17,690 nt of DNA. Origin: CAYVOV01 sp964453525. GTDB lineage: Bacteria; Chloroflexota; Dehalococcoidia; Dehalococcoidales; UBA2162. The notes beneath the pieces were generated by a model. That model ran no database searches. It was not told where the DNA came from and saw only the letters and a program-made list of their open reading frames with translations. Position 1 is the stretch's first letter; each line of letters opens with the position of its first letter. Made by a program: the position numbers and the translations under genes. Below are positions 12,888 to 17,690 of this stretch, piece after piece. Location of the stretch: positions 1-17,690 of the forward strand of contig CAYVOV010000033.1 in the NCBI GenBank assembly GCA_964453525.1. The letters run 5' to 3'.

Positions 12888-13655
12888 CTAACTTGACATC
12901 AGCACCGGAAAGAACACCTGCCAGGCCAACAGAGCTTTGGCCGTCAGACTAAGAATGATATATACTTTCTCACCATACAGGTAGTCCCGCCAAGGGCCCA
13001 CCTTCTTGTACTGCAATACCATGTTGACAGCAAAGCAGTTAAAGAAGATGAACAGCGATATAATAATGCCGTATACGAAACCGGGCGGGGATACAGTGAG
13101 ACCCGGCGCCCAGACGTAAATCACGATGGTGATCCACGGGATGATTCCCGCGAAGCTACCGAACCAGAACGGTAGCCAGCTCGGTTTGCCCGGTTTTTCG
13201 TACTTCTCTTGCAGTGCCCCGAACAGTATCATGCAAGCATTGATGCCGAAGATAGCCAATAAGGCAGCAATGTCGCTGATGCCGGTGATTTGAGAGATTA
13301 ACACGATCATAATCGAAGAACTGAAGAAGTACTCGATCCATCGCCCGTAGTTGCGGTTCTGTAGTAAATTGCGCTTGTACCATGGAAAGACGGGAGGTGA
13401 TGCGATTATCAACAGAGCCAGAGCCGAGATGGCAAGGAAGGTGAAAACGCCCCAACCAGTAGATATATTGAAAAGGTGGTGAAGTTCGGGTGCTGTTCCG
13501 GGAGGTCCGCTCATGAATGTGGCTGTCACCGGAAGAGAAAAACTATTAGTGAGCACCGCGATCATAATAGCTTGTACTGCGAGAACCAGACCGACAGCGA
13601 TGTTCCAGATACGTAGTCGTCCAAGTTGTCGTTCGCTGGTTTGCTCAATAGCCAT
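12888..13655 (-). CDS. Heliorhodopsin, 255 aa
   Basis: Heliorhodopsins are seven-helix retinal-binding photoreceptor-like proteins with the N-terminus inside the cell; their role is unsettled. Diagnostic segments are NRNYGRWIEYFFSSSIMIVL (counterion E108, R105), ISDIAALLAIFGINACMILF, GALQEKY, LPFWFGSFAGIIPWI, PGFVYGIIISLFIFFN and YLYGEKVYIILSLTAKALLA, with retinal Schiff-base lysine K240 in SLTAK. Length and order match the reference protein HeR-48C12 as recalled. By that alignment its cavity histidines H23 and H80 are leucine here (in GLVLAVQ, about residue 25, and SALALLII, about residue 80). AAAGGAGG precedes the ATG, and a perfect consensus promoter lies at 13707-13735. It follows phoU on the same strand but as a separate unit. 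No retinal or carotenoid synthesis gene is in the window. Confidence 0.95.
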   Translation of the reverse strand: MAIEQTSERQLGRLRIWNIAVGLVLAVQAIMIAVLTNSFSLPVTATFMSGPPGTAPELHHLFNISTGWGVFTFLAISALALLIIASPPVFPWYKRNLLQNRNYGRWIEYFFSSSIMIVLISQITGISDIAALLAIFGINACMILFGALQEKYEKPGKPSWLPFWFGSFAGIIPWITIVIYVWAPGLTVSPPGFVYGIIISLFIFFNCFAVNMVLQYKKVGPWRDYLYGEKVYIILSLTAKALLAWQVFFPVLMSS

Positions 13656-13706
13656 ACTGTACCTCCTTTAGAAGAATTGATGGGAAAACTCTTCTATAGT
13701 AGCCAG

Positions 13707-13735
13707 ATTATACGAGCCAGAAATACTTATGTCAA
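13707..13735 (-). promoter_or_regulatory. Consensus sigma-70 promoter of the heliorhodopsin gene
   Basis: On the minus strand, TTGACA (13735-13730) and TATAAT (13712-13707) are both perfect with the ideal 17-base spacer. The expected start is near 13700, about 45 bases before the ATG. A promoter this close to consensus suggests strong, simple expression. Confidence 0.9.
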
Positions 13736-13824
13736 AGTTTATTAACTTTTTTGATGGGTTTGTATCGGCTTGTCCGCATGGACGTAGCAGCAAAAAGATT
13801 TTCTCCTTATTTGAAAAAGATATC

Positions 13825-13841
13825 ACAAACTGAGTGTTTGT
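13825..13841 (-). terminator. Possible weak terminator after phoU
   Basis: The inverted repeat ACAAAC/GTTTGT with a 5-base loop lies about 35 bases past the phoU stop. On the minus strand GATATCTTTTT follows. The stem is short and AT-rich, so the call is weak. The rest of the 13656-13874 gap holds the heliorhodopsin promoter and no gene. Confidence 0.3.
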
Positions 13842-13874
13842 ATAATTAAATAGACATCTGACTATATTATTTCT

Positions 13875-14543
13875 TTAATACTTTGAAATATTCATTTCCT
13901 CCATCTTACCCGTCACCATATAGACTACCCGCTCGCAAATATTGGTAACCCTATCGGCACTACGTTCCAAGTTATGAGCTACCCATATGAGTCTCGTAGC
14001 TCTGGTAATAGTCTTCGGGTCTTCAGCCATAAAGATAAGTAGCTCACGGAATACCTGGTCATAAAGGTTATCAACATCGTCATCTTCAGTTACAATTTGT
14101 TTGGCCACGTCGGCATCGCGATTTATCAGGGCATCCAGGCTTCGATGCAACATGTCATTTGCCTTTTCGGCCATGCGAGGTATGTCAATAAGCGGTTTCA
14201 GGAGTGGTTCATCACCAATCATCACCACAATCTTGGCGATACCCTCGGCGTGATCGCCGATGCGCTCTATTTCAGTGATAATATTCAAGACACCGATAAT
14301 GGTACGCAGATCGCTCGCCATGGGTTGCTGGGTAGCAATAAGCTGAACGCACTTCTCCTCAATATTAAACCGCTTCCTGTTAATTTTGAGGTCATCAGCT
14401 ATTATCTCATGTGCCTTTTCTAAGTCTCTCTCTTTAAGAGCTTCAATGGAACGACTGGTAGCCTTCTCTACCATGCTGCCCATGGCAAGAACATCGTCCT
14501 GAATTTCCCTCAGTTTCTTATGAAAGATTGTCCTTATCTCCAT
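13875..14543 (-). CDS. phoU: Phosphate transport system regulator PhoU
   Basis: PhoU is a cytoplasmic helical-bundle protein that links the Pst importer to the phosphate-sensing two-component system and restrains phosphate uptake. The 222-aa protein shows both halves of the internal duplication and their metal-binding motifs: ERIGDHAEGI (93-102) and ERSADRVTNICE (193-204). Length is normal. The start at 14543 has AGGAGG nine bases upstream. It lies 23 bases after pstB and is the last gene of the pst operon on this strand. No phoR/phoB is in the window. Confidence 0.96.
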   Translation of the reverse strand: MEIRTIFHKKLREIQDDVLAMGSMVEKATSRSIEALKERDLEKAHEIIADDLKINRKRFNIEEKCVQLIATQQPMASDLRTIIGVLNIITEIERIGDHAEGIAKIVVMIGDEPLLKPLIDIPRMAEKANDMLHRSLDALINRDADVAKQIVTEDDDVDNLYDQVFRELLIFMAEDPKTITRATRLIWVAHNLERSADRVTNICERVVYMVTGKMEEMNISKY

Positions 14544-14566
14544 TTCCCAAAACCTCCTGCTGGTCT

Positions 14567-15382
14567 TTAACCAAATCGGCCAGTAATATAATCCTCAGTA
14601 CGTTTATCCTTAGGGTTAGTAAAGAGCTCAGATGTAGGTCCGTATTCTACCAGGACTCCTGCTCTATCCTCTTCCATCATAAAGAAGGCAGACATATCGG
14701 ATACCCGCGCTGCTTGTTGCATATTGTGGGTAACGATAACAATTGTATACTCTTGGGCCAGATTTCTCATTAAGTCCTCGATTTTTAGGGTAGCTACCGG
14801 GTCGAGGGCACTACAGGGCTCATCCATCAGAATTACTTCTGGCTCTACTGCCAGCACGCGGGCAATGCACAATCGTTGCTGCTGCCCTCCAGAGAGTGAA
14901 AGGGCGGATTGTCCAAGTTTGTCTTTGACCTCGTCCCACAATGCCGCCTGGTGAAAGCTCCTTTCGATGATCTCTTCAAGCTCTCCGATCTTGTTTCTTC
15001 CATGGCGTCTCGGGCCAAAAGCTACGTTCTCAAACACTGACATTGGGAAAGGGTTAGGTTTCTGGAAGACCATTCCTACCCTTTTTCTCAACTCGACAAC
15101 GTCAATGTCCGTCTCATAGATTGGTATTCCGTCAAGCTCAACCTGCCCCTCTACTCTAGCTCCGGTGATAAGGTCATTCATGCGGTTAAAAAGCCTGATG
15201 AAGGATGACTTACCGCAACCAGATGGTCCGATAATCGCGGTAATGGCACGCTCAGGTATCTCCAGGCTGATATTGCGGAGTGCTTGGAAACTCCTATAGT
15301 AAAGACTAACTGCTTCTGTTCTAAGTTTTGTCTCGTTTTGACCAACTGCCTTACCGTTTGGCAATATAGAATTCATCTTCAT
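14567..15382 (-). CDS. pstB: Phosphate ABC transporter ATPase PstB
   Basis: This is the ATP-hydrolysing subunit that powers phosphate import through PstA/PstC. All ABC motifs are present: Walker A GPSGCGKSS (52-60), Q-loop MVFQKPNPFP (104-113), signature LSGGQQQR (163-170), Walker B VILMDEP (183-189, E188 catalytic) and the switch histidine in VTHN (H219). The FQKPNPFPMS segment is typical of PstB within the ABC family. The 271-aa length includes a short N-terminal extension. The ATG at 15382 overlaps the pstA stop by four bases (ATGA), so the two are translationally coupled; a second ATG two codons later is possible. Confidence 0.97.
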   Translation of the reverse strand: MKMNSILPNGKAVGQNETKLRTEAVSLYYRSFQALRNISLEIPERAITAIIGPSGCGKSSFIRLFNRMNDLITGARVEGQVELDGIPIYETDIDVVELRKRVGMVFQKPNPFPMSVFENVAFGPRRHGRNKIGELEEIIERSFHQAALWDEVKDKLGQSALSLSGGQQQRLCIARVLAVEPEVILMDEPCSALDPVATLKIEDLMRNLAQEYTIVIVTHNMQQAARVSDMSAFFMMEEDRAGVLVEYGPTSELFTNPKDKRTEDYITGRFG

Positions 15383-16245
15383 GCATTAAGCCTCCGCTGA
15401 CGGGCTCTCAGTCTAATAATGGTAGCGAGCACATTGAAGGATAGGACGACTACCAGTAGAACCAGGGCAACACCCCATACGGTGCTCTTAGGCATACCGG
15501 GAACGTGGGCAGCCACCGTATATAGATGATAGGGCAATGCCATGAACTGGTCAAAGGGTGACTGCGGTAATCCCGGAAGAAGGAAGGCTGCTCCGACTAC
15601 CAGTATCGGTGCTGTTTCTCCGGCGGCGCGGCTCATGGCCAGGACAGCCCCAGTGATGATGCCCGGTAGAGCCTGCGGTAACACCAGGTGTCTGATTGTC
15701 TGCCACCTGGTAGCTCCTACTGCCAGGCTGCCTTCCCTGTATTCCCTCGGTACTGCCAATATTGCTTCTCTTGAGGTAGTCACAGTCATTGCCAGGGCTT
15801 GGCAGGCCAAGGTGAGGCTAGCCGAAAGCAAAGACATGCCGAAATGGAATAGCAACACAAAGACTCCCAGCCCGAAAAGTCCGTAGACAATACTAGGCAC
15901 GCCAGCCAAGTTCACGATAGCCAGGTTGATAGACCGAGTAAGCCAGTTTTCTTTAGCATACTCGGTGAGGTAAATTCCTGCCATCACACCCAAGGGCAAA
16001 GCAAATACAATTGTACCCAGCATCAGATAGAAAGTGCCCACGATGGCCGGTAAAATGCCTCCAGCTTTCCCTGCCTGCGAGGGCGCCTGGCTTATAAATT
16101 CCCAGCTAATAGCGCTGGCACCATTGATAATGATTTGGAGAACAATAACTAAAACCGGGATGATAACAATAATGGTAGCAATAATGAGCAGACTAAAGGC
16201 GGTCCGCTGTGATAATTGACGTTTTGATATTGCTCCTGCTTTCAT
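15379..16245 (-). CDS. pstA: Phosphate ABC transporter permease PstA
   Basis: One of the two membrane subunits of the phosphate importer. The 288-aa protein has six hydrophobic segments, beginning with AFSLLIIATIIVIIPVLVIV (about 15-34). The cytoplasmic EAA loop, which docks on PstB, reads EYREGSLAVGATRWQTIRHL, followed by PQALPGIITGAVLAMSRAAG. This matches PstA in length and order. It starts two bases after the pstC stop with CGAGG as ribosome site, and its stop overlaps pstB. Confidence 0.95.
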   Translation of the reverse strand: MKAGAISKRQLSQRTAFSLLIIATIIVIIPVLVIVLQIIINGASAISWEFISQAPSQAGKAGGILPAIVGTFYLMLGTIVFALPLGVMAGIYLTEYAKENWLTRSINLAIVNLAGVPSIVYGLFGLGVFVLLFHFGMSLLSASLTLACQALAMTVTTSREAILAVPREYREGSLAVGATRWQTIRHLVLPQALPGIITGAVLAMSRAAGETAPILVVGAAFLLPGLPQSPFDQFMALPYHLYTVAAHVPGMPKSTVWGVALVLLVVVLSFNVLATIIRLRARQRRLNA

Positions 16246-16247
16246 AA

Positions 16248-17210
16248 TTACCTCGTGAACTTTCTCTTCTGGCGTTCAAGCACCCTGTCGGCAACCAAAT
16301 TAACCGCCAAGGTGACGACAAACAGAATGAGGCCAATGGCGAATAGTGCCTGATATTGCAGGCCACCACGCACAGCGTTACCAATCCCCGAAGCAATAGC
16401 CGCTGTCATGGGCATCATCGGCTCGGCCGGCGAGATGGGTATTGCTAGAGCTCCTCCAGCTACCATGAGTACAGTCATCGTCTCGCCAATAGCGCGTCCC
16501 ACGCCAAGCATAATAGCTGCCGTAACTCCGGATAACGCACCCGGGATAGACACATGCCATATGGTTTCCCACTTGGTAGCACCGAGAGCATAGGCGGCCT
16601 GTCTGAAATCATCGGGGACAGCCCTAAGTGCATCCTCAGAAACGCTGATTATTATGGGCAGGCTCATCAACGATAGCATGATGCCTGCAGTAAGGCCAGA
16701 TAGTCCTGTATTGAGGTTAAAGGCACTTTGTACAAGTGGCGATAGGAGCATTAGTCCAATGAAGCCCATCACCACCGAGGGAACTCCCGCCAGTATCTCG
16801 ATAATTGGCTTTACTGTCTCCCGCACTTTGGCAGGTGCTACTTCCGCTAGGTATGCGGCACAGGCGACACCAATCGGGACCGAGATGGCAGTGGCAACAA
16901 GGGTAACCCAGAGTGTCGCTACGAAGAAGGGCATGATGCCGAAGGTCGGCGGCTCAGAAACAGGATACCACTTGGTTCCGAAGAAAAACTCCCAGGGAGG
17001 AGTGTACCAAAAAGCAGGCAGACCTTCCTTCAGCAGGAGGGCAATAATACCCAGCAGGACAATTATGGTCAGTATTCCTGCCAGGAAAATCCAACTCTCG
17101 ATGAACTTCTCACCCAGACGCAACCGACGGCGGAGAGCTTTATTAAGCTCCGCCGTGGTGCTAGTAAGGGATGTCTCCTCAAGCATTTTCTCTTTTTCTT
17201 TATACATCAT
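16248..17210 (-). CDS. pstC: Phosphate ABC transporter permease PstC
   Basis: The partner membrane subunit of PstA. The 320-aa protein has six or more hydrophobic segments. The first is FIESWIFLAGILTIIVLLGI (about 36-55), and the periplasmic FWYTPPWEFFFGTKWYP segment is typical of PstC. The EAA loop reads DDFRQAAYALGATKWETIWH and is followed by SIPGALSGVTAAIMLGVGRA and GETM. The ATG at 17210 lies nine bases after the pstS stop with only a weak ribosome site; a second ATG follows directly and another (M9) has AAAGAG before it, so the exact start is uncertain. Confidence 0.94.
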   Translation of the reverse strand: MMYKEKEKMLEETSLTSTTAELNKALRRRLRLGEKFIESWIFLAGILTIIVLLGIIALLLKEGLPAFWYTPPWEFFFGTKWYPVSEPPTFGIMPFFVATLWVTLVATAISVPIGVACAAYLAEVAPAKVRETVKPIIEILAGVPSVVMGFIGLMLLSPLVQSAFNLNTGLSGLTAGIMLSLMSLPIIISVSEDALRAVPDDFRQAAYALGATKWETIWHVSIPGALSGVTAAIMLGVGRAIGETMTVLMVAGGALAIPISPAEPMMPMTAAIASGIGNAVRGGLQYQALFAIGLILFVVTLAVNLVADRVLERQKRKFTR

Positions 17211-17219
17211 ATATATCTG

Positions 17220-17690
17220 CTATGGTAGTGGCACGTATCCCACCTCAGTTACTTTCTTCTGGCCTTCGGATGAGAGACAGTAGTCAACGAAAGTCTTGAT
17301 GACACTGGTAGGGGCACCGTTGGTGTAAAACAGGAGTGGTCGGGCAATAGGGTACGTGCCATCTAAAGCTGTTTCTATGCTTGGTAAAACGCCAGATGAA
17401 TCAGATGTTTTCTTTATCGCGAGGGGCTTTACCTTGCTTGTTACGTAACCCAGCCCTGGGTAGAAGATAGCATTAGGGTTCCTGGCAACTTCAGAAACAC
17501 CTTCCTCAGTGGAGGGCAGTAGCAATACTTTAGCCCCATATTCTAGGCTTGTGTCCGCGGTGGGCAGACCTGCCATCTGCACCACGTGCTCCTTGAAGAA
17601 GACGTGGGTGCCTGAGTTAGTGTCTCGGGAAAGAACCACGATCGTGGCATCGTTGCCGCCGACCTCTTTCCAGTTGGTTATCTGGTTAGT
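17220..17690 (-). CDS. pstS: Phosphate-binding protein PstS, C-terminal part (cut by window edge)
   Basis: PstS is the extracytoplasmic protein that captures phosphate and delivers it to PstC/PstA. The frame is open to the window edge at 17690. It begins TNQITNWKEVGGNDATIVVL, then SRDTNSGTHVFFKEHV, which carries the RxxxSGT phosphate-binding motif. It ends with YPIARPLLFYTNGAPTSVIK and FVDYCLSSEGQKKV, the usual C-terminal lobe. A GTG at 17639 is an internal codon, not the start, because conserved PstS sequence continues upstream of it. The signal peptide and N-terminal lobe lie outside the window. Confidence 0.95.
   Translation of the reverse strand, partial: TNQITNWKEVGGNDATIVVLSRDTNSGTHVFFKEHVVQMAGLPTADTSLEYGAKVLLLPSTEEGVSEVARNPNAIFYPGLGYVTSKVKPLAIKKTSDSSGVLPSIETALDGTYPIARPLLFYTNGAPTSVIKTFVDYCLSSEGQKKVTEVGYVPLP

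Noticed and set aside
12995..13009. A 14-of-15 match to the sequence at the tRNA-Ile 3' end (4641-4655, GGCCCACC-x-TCTTGT) as a possible attR
   Set aside because: It lies inside the heliorhodopsin gene at a conserved stretch (YKKVGPWRDYL), and typical heliorhodopsin sequence continues on both sides, so the gene has not been cut or rebuilt there. The match is probably chance. An empty-site comparison would decide.
17220..17639. A separate short pstS-like gene starting at GTG 17639
   Set aside because: The frame stays open to the window edge and encodes conserved PstS residues (ITNWKEVGG) upstream of the GTG, so it is a fragment of a longer gene.

Overview
The window opens with the last ~250 bases of a 16S rRNA gene. 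By recollection it closely resembles Dehalococcoides and its relatives, so the host is most likely a member of the Dehalococcoidia (Chloroflexota). Two other points fit: no 23S gene follows the 16S gene, as in Dehalococcoides where 16S is unlinked from 23S-5S, and the SD sequences and -35/-10 boxes are of ordinary bacterial type. Family names were assigned by reading motifs; no database search was run.

Layout. (1) 1-4560, host chromosome: 16S 3' end with a hairpin terminator, a small zinc-ribbon protein, then two repeat-rich intergenic blocks (about 700-1160 and 2427-3051). The blocks share three repeat modules and flank an AlkD-type DNA-alkylation-repair gene and a GNAT acetyltransferase. 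A small membrane protein, a cysteine-rich DUF3795 protein and a DUF169 protein follow. (2) 4573-4649: tRNA-Ile(GAT) with its own promoter. (3) About 4640-12890: a roughly 8-kb integrated element beginning at the tRNA 3' end. Leftward it encodes a large serine recombinase, an ImmA/IrrE-like protein with a broken HExxH motif, and an XRE repressor. Rightward it encodes a second HTH protein, a 74-aa protein, a 781-aa Toprim/helicase-type replication protein, and a tightly coupled trio of unrecognised proteins (one with a RuvA-domain-III-like tail, one coiled-coil, one double zinc ribbon). No capsid, portal, relaxase or type IV secretion gene is seen, so it looks like a satellite or IME whose plan resembles phage-inducible islands. 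No attR repeat was found by eye. (4) 12888-13655, minus strand: a heliorhodopsin with its own consensus promoter. (5) 13875-17690, minus strand: phoU-pstB-pstA-pstC-pstS (pstS cut by the window edge), the high-affinity phosphate ABC importer and its regulator.

How the parts work together. The element carries a recombinase for integration and excision, a divergent repressor/antirepressor-type switch, and a replication protein whose gene holds an iteron-like inverted repeat cluster. The int reading frame runs antisense through a hairpin terminator serving the tRNA and then through the tRNA gene, so its stop codon lies in the tRNA D-loop. On the right, the pst genes import phosphate while the heliorhodopsin is transcribed separately. 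Its retinal-binding lysine and counterion are intact, but two histidines known from the reference heliorhodopsin appear replaced by leucine.
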